Assembly (NCBI GenBank): GCA_002709695.1
Contig: PAQF01000028.1
Coordinates: 1 to 64,000, forward strand
Length of the DNA stretch: 64,000 nt
DNA from: Candidatus Poribacteria bacterium
Lineage (GTDB): Bacteria > Poribacteria > WGA-4E > UBA9662
Reading direction: 5' to 3'
Below, one piece after another: positions 26,344 to 35,810 of the stretch. Both the position numbers and the translations under genes were made by a program. A model generated the notes under the pieces. That model saw only the letters and a list, made by a program, of their open reading frames with translations. It did not search any database and was not told the origin of the DNA. The stretch's first letter is position 1; the number at the start of each line of letters is the position of its first letter.

Positions 26344-27381
26344 CTAGTATTGCCTTTCAATCACAAAATCAATTAAATTTTTAAAAACCTGCTTCGCTGG
26401 CTCACCAGGTAAGGCACTTGCAACTTGGTCGAAGCCATCACTCGCCTTTTTTGCAAATTGCTTTGATTTTTGTTCTGCATACTGAATCGAATTATATTCT
26501 TTCATCAAATTCAACACATCGTAAACTTCGACTTCCGTTTTTTCTTTTCGTGGCTTACTCATAATTTTTTTTAAAATTGCAGATTCATTCTGAGTACAAG
26601 AACGAAACAGGTGAATCAACATCAATGTTCGCTTGCCTTCGCTAATGTCGCCTGCGATTTCTTTCCCATAGGTACCTTCTTCACCAATCAAATTTAAGAC
26701 ATCATCTTGAATCTGAAAGGCGACGCCAAGATCGGATCCTATCTGCACGAATTGGGCCAGTTGGTCGGGCTTGACGGTACTGCTGATCAATGCTCCAAGA
26801 CGACAAGGTGTGATGCAAGTATACCAAGCCGTTTTCTGAACGCACATCATCCAATAATCTTCTTCAGAAACATCCCATCGTTTTTCCCGCATCCAACTTA
26901 GTTCAATGTGTTGGCCTTCAACAACTCGATTACTCAACTGAATGAACTCAGATAAAATCTGAAAGCTCAGTTCGTAACCTAGCAAACTAACATTTTGGTT
27001 AAGCATTTCCCACATTTTACAGTGGAGTGCATCACCCACATTAATTGCCACAGGAACGCCATGTTGATGGTGAAGACACGGTTCGCCACGTCGCAATATG
27101 GATTCGTCTTCGATATCATCATGTATCAGAAGCCAACTCTGTAAAAGTTCCAATGCAGTCGCAGTGTGAATTGCATCTTGAGTTTTGCCACCAAACATCT
27201 CGCAAGTAAGAAAGCAAAGAGCAGGCCGCAACCGCTTACCTGGCCGCATCGGGTAATCACGCATGAGTCGATATAAAAAATCAATCTCTGGATTTCCATG
27301 GGCTGTTGGTAGAAAATCGGAAATATGGGCATCTATTTGCTTTTTCGTCTCATTAAGGTATTCAAACACACTGCTAAACAT
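26344..27381 (-). CDS. Polyprenyl (farnesyl/geranylgeranyl-type) diphosphate synthase
   Basis: 345 residues. The first aspartate-rich motif HDDIED near residue 93 and the second QIQDDVLN near residue 223, with GKRLRPAL and EGQHIEL, mark a trans-isoprenyl diphosphate synthase. It condenses isopentenyl diphosphate with allylic primers to make quinone tails, carotenoid precursors or lipid carriers. Product length cannot be read with certainty; residues before the first motif (ALELLQSWLLI) are small and aromatic-poor, suggesting a medium to long chain. Paired with the zinc-ribbon gene 11 bases upstream. Confidence 0.9.
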   Translation of the reverse strand: MFSSVFEYLNETKKQIDAHISDFLPTAHGNPEIDFLYRLMRDYPMRPGKRLRPALCFLTCEMFGGKTQDAIHTATALELLQSWLLIHDDIEDESILRRGEPCLHHQHGVPVAINVGDALHCKMWEMLNQNVSLLGYELSFQILSEFIQLSNRVVEGQHIELSWMREKRWDVSEEDYWMMCVQKTAWYTCITPCRLGALISSTVKPDQLAQFVQIGSDLGVAFQIQDDVLNLIGEEGTYGKEIAGDISEGKRTLMLIHLFRSCTQNESAILKKIMSKPRKEKTEVEVYDVLNLMKEYNSIQYAEQKSKQFAKKASDGFDQVASALPGEPAKQVFKNLIDFVIERQY

Positions 27382-27392
27382 TCAAGCTAAAT

Positions 27393-27731
27393 TTACCTTT
27401 CATCGGGAGGGAATTTGAATATGACACGAATAACATAGGTCAAATCCTTAGCAATACGTTGTATTTCATTAACTATAGTAACGACAACATCTAACCCAAA
27501 CGTTCCCATTTGAGAGAGAGGATTTGCTTTGATATGTGTGCTTTTAAGCACCCAATGCGGTTTATTTTCTGCCCTGTATCCTTGGTGAGGGCGAGAGCTG
27601 GCAAAAATATCAAGTCCCCTTAACGGTTTTAGATCTTCAGTATAAAGAGCTTTCAAGCATTTTCCACATCTGATCTTACCAAATACGTTACTATGGTTAC
27701 ATCGTGGACATTTAGTCGGATGATAAAACAT
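27393..27731 (-). CDS. Small zinc-ribbon protein
   Basis: 112 residues from the ATG at 27731, which has GAGG six bases upstream. CPRC followed 12 residues later by CGKC forms a zinc ribbon at the N-terminus; the C-terminal half (LDVVVTIVNEIQRIAKDLTYVIRVIF) is amphipathic and could lie on a membrane. No family recognised. It starts the operon that continues with the polyprenyl synthase and aldolase. Confidence 0.6.
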   Translation of the reverse strand: MFYHPTKCPRCNHSNVFGKIRCGKCLKALYTEDLKPLRGLDIFASSRPHQGYRAENKPHWVLKSTHIKANPLSQMGTFGLDVVVTIVNEIQRIAKDLTYVIRVIFKFPPDER

Positions 27732-27965
27732 AGGTATCCTCAGCAAAATTTAGTAAACGGAGAGAGAATAAAAGATTGGATACAGCAACAAAAAAACTCT
27801 TCTGCCAAAGCACTTTAAACTATAAGTCTAGTAGCATGAGATCAATGTCTGAAACAGATTGCGTTAATATGCAATATTCCCTTTGGAATCCCAAAACTTA
27901 GAAATTCTACCATGCGAGAAACGTTTCTGCAATTTATTTATCTCAGGTTTTATACAACAAGTATA

Positions 27966-27994
27966 TTGACGTTCTCTTCTGATTTTGCTAAGAT
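27966..27994 (+). promoter_or_regulatory. Candidate sigma70 promoter of aminopeptidase P
   Basis: TTGACG at 27966-27971, 17-base spacer, TAAGAT at 27989-27994, followed by GAAGGGG shortly before the ATG at 28022. A conventional promoter with a short leader and ribosome site. Confidence 0.55.
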
Positions 27995-28021
27995 GCGAAT
28001 ATTAAAAAGAGAAGGGGTTGT

Positions 28022-29320
28022 ATGCACAAACAAAATCGAGACCAGTTCGCAAAACGACTTAATGGGGGGGTTGCCATTATTCCAGCCGCAATACCAGCCA
28101 TACGCACACACAACATGGAGTATACTTATCGTCAAAACAGCAATTTCTATTATCTAACTGGTTTTGAAGAACCGAACTCAATTTGCGTAATCGCCCCGGA
28201 TCACCCAGAACATCAATTCATTATGTTTGTTCAGCCTAGAGACTGTGAACGTGAAATTTGGGATGGAAAGCGAGTTGGTATCGATGGTGCCATCGAGGAC
28301 TTTGGAGCTGATGTAGGGTTTCCAATATCGGAATTCGACCAGAAAATACCAGATTATATTAATGGAACGGATCGGATATATTACACTTTTGATAACGGAC
28401 CTTTAGACCAAAAAATTATCGGTTTTATACAACAAAATCGTCACACCCGTTCAACCAAAGGTATTGGCCCCAACACGATAATTGATCCCTCTGAGTTTTT
28501 TGCAGAAATGCGTGTTATCAAAAACGAGGAGGAAATCCACCGTATTCGTCGCGCAACTGAAATAACGGCTGATGCTCACTTAGCAGCTATGCGAGTAACA
28601 CAACCCGGAATGTACGAGTATGAAATCGCAGCACTGATGGAATCAATTTACCACCAAGCACAGCAGAGCTACCCGGGTTACAAAACAATTCTAGCTAGCG
28701 GCCAGAATGCGACAATTTTACACTATATTGACAATAACCGGCAGATTCAAGATAATGAACTTGTACTGATTGATTCTGGTTGTGAATATAAATATTATAA
28801 TGGCGATGTCACACGCACATTTCCCGCCAATGGTAAATTCACCGATGTACAACGCCAAGTCTACCAAACTGTCCTTGAAACACAAATAGAACTGATCAAT
28901 ATGATAAAACCTGGAATAACAATCGATCAAGTTAATAGAAGAGCGGTTAGTCAACTAACGGAAGGAATGATCAAACTTGGATTACTAAAGGGAGACCCAG
29001 ATGAGTTGATCAAAGATAAAAAATACCGACAGTTTTATATGCACAGCGTGGGGCATATGTTAGGACTAGACGTACATGATGTTAGCAGAACCGCAGAAGG
29101 AGATGAACACCGAAACTTCGAGCCTGGGATGGTGATAACAGTTGAACCAGGTTTATATATCAATATTGACAGTAAAAACATAGATCCCAAGTATCTGGGA
29201 ATCGGTGTACGTATCGAGGACAACGTCTTAGTGACTAAATCGGGGAATGAAGTTCTGACAGCAAGAATACCGAAAACAATTGACGAAATTGAACGAGTCT
29301 GTTCGGAGAATCAGGCTTGA
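28022..29320 (+). CDS. pepP: Aminopeptidase P (M24 metallopeptidase)
   Basis: 432 residues. The N-terminal domain (TYRQNSNFYYLTGFEEPNS) and the pita-bread catalytic domain match Xaa-Pro aminopeptidase. Metal ligands are visible: Asp in LIDSGCEY, Asp in YNGDVTRTFP, His in HSVGHMLGLDVHD, Glu in TVEPGLY and Glu in VRIEDN. It removes N-terminal residues preceding proline in the cytoplasm. Its last ten bases overlap the end of the convergent coiled-coil/DAC-like gene. Confidence 0.93.
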   Translation: MHKQNRDQFAKRLNGGVAIIPAAIPAIRTHNMEYTYRQNSNFYYLTGFEEPNSICVIAPDHPEHQFIMFVQPRDCEREIWDGKRVGIDGAIEDFGADVGFPISEFDQKIPDYINGTDRIYYTFDNGPLDQKIIGFIQQNRHTRSTKGIGPNTIIDPSEFFAEMRVIKNEEEIHRIRRATEITADAHLAAMRVTQPGMYEYEIAALMESIYHQAQQSYPGYKTILASGQNATILHYIDNNRQIQDNELVLIDSGCEYKYYNGDVTRTFPANGKFTDVQRQVYQTVLETQIELINMIKPGITIDQVNRRAVSQLTEGMIKLGLLKGDPDELIKDKKYRQFYMHSVGHMLGLDVHDVSRTAEGDEHRNFEPGMVITVEPGLYINIDSKNIDPKYLGIGVRIEDNVLVTKSGNEVLTARIPKTIDEIERVCSENQA

Positions 29321-30468
29321 GGTTGTGCAACAGCAACTTTGTCTGCTAATCTTGATGTGTTATTTTCGTCGTGCTCTAGCTCATCTTCTTCAAGTTCTAT
29401 GGAAGTCTCATTGTCCTCATCATTAACTTTTTCGACAATATCAATGTCTTCTTCGTTAATTACTTCTTCAACTGCTTCAACTGCTTCAACTTCATCATCC
29501 TGAAAGGTCATCTCATTTTCTATAAGTTCTAGTTTTTCTTCCGTGATTTCCGTCTCTAATTCCTGTTCCTGAGTAATTTCGATATCAAGGTGTGGGTCGT
29601 ATCGTTTAATAAATTGTCCATCAATGAACAGTGTGACCTCGCTATTTTCCTCACTCACAACAATAGATGCCATTACCTCAGCAAGCGAGGACGCATAAAT
29701 CGCAGCATTGTGACGAGAACTACCTTTCTGTAGCTGATCAACCCTATTATACACACGAAAAGTACGTACACCTTCAACCATCATACATGACCGAAACGCA
29801 ACTCCCTGTAAATTGATTAATAGTGACCCGTCTCGTTCCTCATGACCGGTAATTTTCCCGGATTTATCCTTGATGATTGTTTTTTCTCCCATATAAGCCA
29901 AAACTTCACTAATTTTTGTTGAGAAGAGGTGCGGGAGCTGATCAATCCCTTCGTAGATATCTTGTTCAAGATGTTCTTCTTGGCCGTAATGGAATTCAGA
30001 AAAATTAGACCCTTCCATGTTTCGATAATCAGCAAGAACTAGAAAGAGACCACGGTTCTTTTGTAATCCTTTACTTGTCTTAGCGAAATGCTTAGCTAAC
30101 GAGTATAGTTTATCAATGTACATGTCGATTAATTCGGTTCTGTCGCTCCACAGCTTTTTAATTTGATCATGACTCATTCCAAGATCTTTGATTGTGAGTT
30201 CAATTCTCTCCGATCTATTAGCCTCACTTTCTTCTTGTACTAGACGGTATTCTTCTTCGAGACCCTGAAAGTCCTGCCCCATTTTTTTTAGATTAATCAG
30301 CTGTTCTTCTAATAACTCATCTTTCTTATGCAATTCTTGGTTAAGATGATCCTCTTGCTGCTGGTATTTACTAATTTCTGCTTCCAGCTCAGTACATTGA
30401 TCTTTTAATTTTCGTTGCTCTTCCTGAAGAGCCCTAAACTTTCTGTAACTAATAATTTTGAAAAGCAT
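29311..30468 (-). CDS. Coiled-coil protein with diadenylate-cyclase-like (DisA_N) domain
   Basis: 385 residues. Residues 10-95 are a strongly charged coiled coil and 100-160 are helical. Residues about 205-290 contain DGSLLINLQGVAFRSC (213-228), GSSRHNAA (249-256) and SIVVSEEN (268-275). These match the order and spacing of the DisA_N/DAC domain, whose catalytic motifs are DGA and RHR. Here they read DGS and RHN, a variant close to the GARYNSA form seen in DacZ-type cyclases. From about 295 the chain is a long acidic tail with EAVEAVEE. It may make or sense cyclic di-AMP; activity is unproven. An extended -10 (TGCTATAAC) lies just upstream. Confidence 0.6.
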   Translation of the reverse strand: MLFKIISYRKFRALQEEQRKLKDQCTELEAEISKYQQQEDHLNQELHKKDELLEEQLINLKKMGQDFQGLEEEYRLVQEESEANRSERIELTIKDLGMSHDQIKKLWSDRTELIDMYIDKLYSLAKHFAKTSKGLQKNRGLFLVLADYRNMEGSNFSEFHYGQEEHLEQDIYEGIDQLPHLFSTKISEVLAYMGEKTIIKDKSGKITGHEERDGSLLINLQGVAFRSCMMVEGVRTFRVYNRVDQLQKGSSRHNAAIYASSLAEVMASIVVSEENSEVTLFIDGQFIKRYDPHLDIEITQEQELETEITEEKLELIENEMTFQDDEVEAVEAVEEVINEEDIDIVEKVNDEDNETSIELEEDELEHDENNTSRLADKVAVAQPQA

Positions 30469-31075
30469 TTCTATTCCAATCTGGTTATAGCATAAAGCTC
30501 AGGTTCCAGTTCTGACACCAAACATCTATTTGGCCTTAGCGATCTTAATAGCGTTAAAATCCGAAACGCTATAAAACGACATCTGAATTTAGCAACATTG
30601 GAAGCGACTCTATTTTAAAAACTGTACATAATGACTTGATGACTTGTTCCAATAAGTGTAAACGATTCCCTTTCTCTTTCTGTTACGCGGAAGTTCAAGA
30701 AGAGAATCGAATGCTCTTATACAGCAAAACCTGTCAAGCGCCAAATTAAGACCTAAATGAGCGATCATCTCATTATAGAGTTTGCCTGTGAACTATAGAC
30801 TCACGGGATTCTTTGTCTTTTCCAAGGTAAAGCTAGCAACGTGCTAAATTGGCTTTCCTTCACACCATGAAAAAATAAAAGCGGATGATAAAAAAGCACG
30901 AAGGGAAAATAAAATGCATTGAGTAAAGCCAAAGATATCCGAAATCCTCCACCAAAATTCTAGCAAAATGCAATAATAGTTTCAAGAAGAAAGTCATGAA
31001 AATCCTATAAACTTTGATTTTCTAATTACGTCCAATTAGCGTGGTGTTTAGAGATATGGGTTTTAGGAGACGTGG
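30469..31075. other. Long AT-rich divergent intergenic region
   Basis: About 600 bases between the divergent coiled-coil/DAC-like gene and the AMIN-TolC gene. It carries promoter-like elements at both ends (TGCTATAAC near 30490 on the minus strand; CCTATAAACT near 31005 on the plus strand). No ORF, tRNA or clear hairpin-plus-T-run was found. A small RNA cannot be excluded. Confidence 0.45.
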
Positions 31076-33682
31076 ATGACGAAAATAAGAACGCGACGCT
31101 ACTTTATTGTTCGTGTATGTGCCCTTGTGTTTTTTTGGGCATCAGGAGGATACATCTCAGCTCTAGCGGAGTTGGCCCAACTTATTGATATAAGATATCA
31201 TTATCATTATGAAGATCGAAAAACCCGTATCGTGCTTGAGTTTAATCAAGATGTTAATTACAAGGAGAATGTTAAGTCTGATCATACTACCTTACACATA
31301 TTAAACACAGTAGCCATTCCGAAGGTGAAATCCAAGGTTGCTGCTGTTGTTTCTGACCCAATTTTAACAAAAAAATCAGAACTGAAAGAGCTAGCCGAAA
31401 ATAAGCTTCAACTTACTTTTTCGTTTCGCCCACCAATAAAATCGGAAGTTTTCAGGCTTTCTGGTCCCAGTCGCATTATCATAGATCTAAAGCAGGCTAG
31501 AGAAACTGGCGTTATTCCTTCAAAACCAAAAGAATTGGAAGAATCACTGTTGACCACTTCCTCTGTGTCTAAAAAGGAGGGAAATGAATCTCTTGAATCT
31601 GGGTTGGACTCTGACCTTCCTCAGCTTGTGAATATACGATCCCATTACCATCATAAAGATGGTAAAGCGCGTATTGTCCTCAAATTTAACAAGGCAACCA
31701 CCTACAAGAGAGATATTGGTTCCACTTACGTCACCCTGTACATTTCTAATACCATAATTCATTCGAGTGTTAAGCTAAAAAGATCAGTTGAAGTTTCCAA
31801 CTCAATTTTAGTGAAGGATATTAAGCTTATAGAATTACCCAGTAATCAATTGAAACTTGATCTTCTGTGTTTTGGGGGAGTGAAATCAGAGATTTTTACA
31901 CTAACCCAACCAAATCGGATTGTAGTTGATCTGTTACCAAAAGAAGGGGTTGATTTTGCCTTTCCCGAGTCAGCACAGCCAACCAATTTTTCAGTTAAGT
32001 CACAAAGTAATATCCTCACAGATATAGGACGACAGGAAAGAGAATCATCTGTTGTTGATGGACAAGAAGAGGCTTCACCAATCCCCGAAATCTCCTCTCC
32101 CACGGTTGAACAAGGTAGTCAAAGCACGACAGGAAATGACTTGTTTGTCTTGAGTGAAGATGGAAATGACATCTTGGAACCTGAAGAACCAGTTTTATCA
32201 CAGCTAGAATCACAAAGTATTTTGGTCTCTGAATTTGAATTGGAAGAGGAACAGGATGAAAATTTTGAGATCGAGGCTCAGCAGAAGGAAAATCCTGCTG
32301 ACATTTCCAAAGATGGAAATAATCTGAGAAAAGATGGAAATAATCTGAGACCGGAGTTGTTTATTTTGCCTGGAGGGAAGAATAAAGGTCAAATTCAAAA
32401 AGATCCGAGAATTAGGAATATTCCTCCGGTTGCTGTTGTTCAGGCTGATGCCGTCTACGATTTATCTCAACCTCTTACGCTCAAGCAATGCATCGCGATA
32501 GCCAAGAAGAATTCAAGTGATATAAAAAATGGGCAAATCAGCGCAAAGATTGAGGAATTACGAGTTAAAAATGCCCAAGCGCTTTACTATCCAGATCTTT
32601 TTCTGAACGGAGGTTATTCTGCTTCAAAACAGGTTGATTTTGGATTTGAGCGGAATAATTATAATTTTGGAGTCACTGGACGCTACACAATCTGGGATCA
32701 TGGACAGCGAAACGTTGGCCTCTTACAAGCACGAGAGACTAAAAATTTGGTTGATGTTCAAAATGACCAAATTCGTCAAGATTTGGTTTTTAGAGTAACT
32801 CAAGCTTATTATGAAGTTTTAAAAGCACAGGAGTTGGTGAAAGTTGACAGACAAAACCTAGATAGATCCCGTGAGAACCGAGAACGAGTTGAAGCTTATG
32901 TGGAAGCAGGAATTCAGATTGAAGCTGATATTGCCACTGCACAAGTCCGTGAAGCTAATAGCGAATTAGCACTACTCAATGATCAGAACCAACTCGATAT
33001 CGCACTAGCTAACTTACCACGTGTTATGGGGCTTAATCCAGCAACTCGAATTCGTGTTATTGAGAACAAGGAACCGAAAAACAGAGTCGAAACAGTTGAT
33101 ATTTCACTGGATGAAGCTATTAGTCGCGCTATTAAAGCCCGTTCTGAATTTATGGTAACCAAATCAAATATCAAGCAAACGGAATACGCCCTTAGGTTGG
33201 CAAAACTTAATCGTTTTCCTCGATTAAATGCCCAATATAGTCATGATTTTAATCTGGACGATTACTTTGATGATACAGAAGATCTTGGTCATTTGCGTTA
33301 CTGGCGTTTTGCTGCTACATTGGACTTTCCTATTTTCGACGGAGGCACAACTAAGCGGCGGGTCAGTGAGCTCGAACTCCAGCTGGAACGAGCCCGGGAA
33401 AATCTTGAAGACCTGAAGAGATCGGTTGCTTTGGACGTCCAGCAAGCTTATCTAAATCTCATCCGGGTGACAAAAGCCGTTGAGATATCAGATGCACAAG
33501 TTCGAGACGCTAGGCAAAGTCTCAATGTTATTCGCGAACGATTCATACAAGAACTAGCCATATTGATTGAACTTCTTGATGCACAAACCGCACTTGCTAG
33601 TGCTCTCACCAATCAAGTTCGTATATTTTACGATTACCAGATAGCACGAACGTCCCTCCAGCAAGCTTTAGGTGACCTATAA
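31076..33682 (+). CDS. AMIN-AMIN-TolC fusion outer membrane efflux protein
   Basis: 868 residues, about twice the length of TolC. AGGAG stands five bases before the ATG. A signal peptide (1-30) is followed by two AMIN-like domains (about 34-140 and 186-300), each opening LxxIRxHYH and closing RIIIDL or RIVVDL. An acidic, repeat-bearing linker (300-450) follows. Residues about 460-868 are a complete outer-membrane-factor domain (LTLKQCIAIAKKNS, YYPDLFLNGGYS, FPIFDGG, LLDAQTALASALTNQV). AMIN domains normally direct amidases and secretins to peptidoglycan or division sites. The fusion could fix the channel in the cell wall. The next gene is a matching adaptor. Confidence 0.85.
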   Translation: MTKIRTRRYFIVRVCALVFFWASGGYISALAELAQLIDIRYHYHYEDRKTRIVLEFNQDVNYKENVKSDHTTLHILNTVAIPKVKSKVAAVVSDPILTKKSELKELAENKLQLTFSFRPPIKSEVFRLSGPSRIIIDLKQARETGVIPSKPKELEESLLTTSSVSKKEGNESLESGLDSDLPQLVNIRSHYHHKDGKARIVLKFNKATTYKRDIGSTYVTLYISNTIIHSSVKLKRSVEVSNSILVKDIKLIELPSNQLKLDLLCFGGVKSEIFTLTQPNRIVVDLLPKEGVDFAFPESAQPTNFSVKSQSNILTDIGRQERESSVVDGQEEASPIPEISSPTVEQGSQSTTGNDLFVLSEDGNDILEPEEPVLSQLESQSILVSEFELEEEQDENFEIEAQQKENPADISKDGNNLRKDGNNLRPELFILPGGKNKGQIQKDPRIRNIPPVAVVQADAVYDLSQPLTLKQCIAIAKKNSSDIKNGQISAKIEELRVKNAQALYYPDLFLNGGYSASKQVDFGFERNNYNFGVTGRYTIWDHGQRNVGLLQARETKNLVDVQNDQIRQDLVFRVTQAYYEVLKAQELVKVDRQNLDRSRENRERVEAYVEAGIQIEADIATAQVREANSELALLNDQNQLDIALANLPRVMGLNPATRIRVIENKEPKNRVETVDISLDEAISRAIKARSEFMVTKSNIKQTEYALRLAKLNRFPRLNAQYSHDFNLDDYFDDTEDLGHLRYWRFAATLDFPIFDGGTTKRRVSELELQLERARENLEDLKRSVALDVQQAYLNLIRVTKAVEISDAQVRDARQSLNVIRERFIQELAILIELLDAQTALASALTNQVRIFYDYQIARTSLQQALGDL
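32309..32350 (+). repeat. 21-bp perfect tandem duplication in the linker
   Basis: Two identical 21-base units encode KDGNNLR twice inside the linker between the AMIN pair and the TolC domain. In frame, so harmless; probably a recent slippage event. Confidence 0.9.
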
Positions 33683-33754
33683 TTATTTACCCCAAACACC
33701 CTCATTTCGCATTCTATGGCAAACTGTGTATTATTTCATTTCTCAGTGCCTAAT

Positions 33755-35755
33755 ATGAAAAAACTAATTGTATTCCAACAAAAACAAAAAAAACTCTGCA
33801 ATTGTGCTCGTTTGCTATTCAACATTTTCTTAGTTAACACGATTACTATTTCCTTGATTATCAATGGTTGTAACAAGAAAGAGGAAGAAGAAGACAAAAT
33901 GGAGGTTGTTCGATATGGAAGATTTGTCGTTAAAATTCGTGAAACAGGAAACCTCGAACCATTGGTTTCTGTAGCTGTTAGGTCAAACGTTGAAGGTGAG
34001 ATTGAGAGAATCCTTGTCAAAGAAGGAGACTTTGTTCAGAAAGGACAAGAATTGATCAAAATTGATCCTCAACAGATCGAAGAACAAAAACACCAAGCAG
34101 AAGCTAGTCGCGATGCACGGCGTGCATCGCTTGATCAAGCTAAACTCAGGATCTACTTGGCGGAAAAACAGCAGAACAGTACAATAGCCCAAAGCAAGAA
34201 TGCAGTTGCAGTTGCGCAAGCGAACTTGGACTCAAACCAAGCTACTTCAAATCAACAGATTCGTCAAGCACAAGCAAACATCGCCACCACTCGAAACCTG
34301 TTGGAGCAAGATCAAATTTCTCTTAACCAATCAAAAATTGCCTTACAACAAGCGGAAATCCAACTTCAACAATATCAATCGAATTCTGCATCTTCCAAGA
34401 TAAACTATGATAATGCCAAAGCAGAATATAATCGAAGCACGGAACTATTTCAAAAAAAGTTCATCTCAAAAAAATCTTTAGACGATGCCAAAGCTAGTTA
34501 TGCCACAGCAACCTCACAATACGAATCTGCACGAAAAAATGTCGAATCCCAAATAAGAACGGTAGAATCCCAGAGACAAAATATTTATGCTCGAAACCGA
34601 GCAATTGAGAATCGTAAAACCACACTGAAGTTAGAAGAGTTGAATCTAGAGTCAACCACAAGTGCACAAGAAGCACGGCAAAAACAATTGGAAGCAGAGT
34701 TAAAGAACGCTCAAACACGACTTCAGGAAATCCTTGAAACTTCTGAACAACAGAAAGAGCTCACTGTTCATTCTGAAGTTGGAGCGCAAGCAGCTTTGCT
34801 CGAATCAGAAAGTCGCCTCAAATTCGAGACTGAGCGCTTGGCCTGGACAACCATGGTAGCCCCAATTTCGGGGAAAATTACAAAATTGAGTGTTGAGGAA
34901 GGAGAAATTATTACTTCTGGCAGGTCAGCCTTTAGCCAAGGACCAGCTATTCTTACAATAGCAGATCTCTCAAAAATGGTAGTTAAAACTTACATTAACG
35001 AGGTTGAAATTGCGAAAGTAATGATCGGCCAAAAGGTGGAGATACGCGTAGATGCATACCCTAAGAAAACCTTTCAAGGGATTGTAAGTGAGATTGCGCC
35101 GAGTGCGGACGTGCAACAGCGAACATCAAGTGGAATTGTCACTTTTGAAGTTGTGGTTGAAGTTGTTGGATCCCCTCCACAGTTGCTGCCGGGAATGTCC
35201 GCTGACATTGACATTATCATTACTGAAAAATCTGATATTCTACAACTACCGATTGAATCTGTTATTATCTCCGAAGTTCTAACAGTTCAGGCTAATATCC
35301 CGCTAATGGAGCTGAGCAAATTACAGGTTGATCAAGAGATAACAATTGAAAATTTAGTTGGTAAGCAGTTTAAATCCACTGTAGGCAAAATTTTTCCTGA
35401 AAAGTCTTTTGGAAACGCTGAGATTCTGCTTGATAAGTCTGCCCGTGGCATTCGAACAGGACCAACTGAAATTAAAATTTATCTTCAGGATGGAGATACG
35501 CTGAATGGTATAGAAACGAATATAGACAGTGGAAAAAAGTATTTTGTTCAACTCGACGATGGCAGAACGACGAAAAAGGCTAAAAAAGGAAAGAAAGATG
35601 AAAATGAAGAAAAAGGTCTAAGGAAGAGGATCGAAGTTGGGCAGCGAAACAATAGTCACTTCGAAATTATAAATGGCTTGGCAGACGGAGACCGAATATT
35701 CGTTCCTTCAATGAAGCAATTAACCCAACAAGATGATAATGATGATAAAAGATAG
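33755..35755 (+). CDS. MacA/HlyD-like periplasmic adaptor (membrane fusion protein), lipoprotein
   Basis: About 666 residues from the ATG at 33755; the frame opens at 33716. The N-terminus ends in a possible lipobox (LIINGC). Biotinyl-lipoyl halves (VRSNVEGEIERILVKEGDFVQKGQ and MVAPISGKITKLSVEEGEII) flank a very long Gln/Ala/Asn-rich coiled-coil hairpin (about 100-365), followed by beta-barrel domains and a Lys-rich C-terminal insert (KKAKKGKKDENEEKG). Such adaptors link an inner-membrane pump to TolC. It lies 72 bases after the AMIN-TolC gene, but no MacB, RND or MFS pump gene follows; the next gene is convergent. Confidence 0.85.
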   Translation: MKKLIVFQQKQKKLCNCARLLFNIFLVNTITISLIINGCNKKEEEEDKMEVVRYGRFVVKIRETGNLEPLVSVAVRSNVEGEIERILVKEGDFVQKGQELIKIDPQQIEEQKHQAEASRDARRASLDQAKLRIYLAEKQQNSTIAQSKNAVAVAQANLDSNQATSNQQIRQAQANIATTRNLLEQDQISLNQSKIALQQAEIQLQQYQSNSASSKINYDNAKAEYNRSTELFQKKFISKKSLDDAKASYATATSQYESARKNVESQIRTVESQRQNIYARNRAIENRKTTLKLEELNLESTTSAQEARQKQLEAELKNAQTRLQEILETSEQQKELTVHSEVGAQAALLESESRLKFETERLAWTTMVAPISGKITKLSVEEGEIITSGRSAFSQGPAILTIADLSKMVVKTYINEVEIAKVMIGQKVEIRVDAYPKKTFQGIVSEIAPSADVQQRTSSGIVTFEVVVEVVGSPPQLLPGMSADIDIIITEKSDILQLPIESVIISEVLTVQANIPLMELSKLQVDQEITIENLVGKQFKSTVGKIFPEKSFGNAEILLDKSARGIRTGPTEIKIYLQDGDTLNGIETNIDSGKKYFVQLDDGRTTKKAKKGKKDENEEKGLRKRIEVGQRNNSHFEIINGLADGDRIFVPSMKQLTQQDDNDDKR

Positions 35756-35810
35756 AGGTTCCGATTGACGTTCTAGAAACGATACGAGTTGAAATCTCAT
35801 GCAGACTTAC

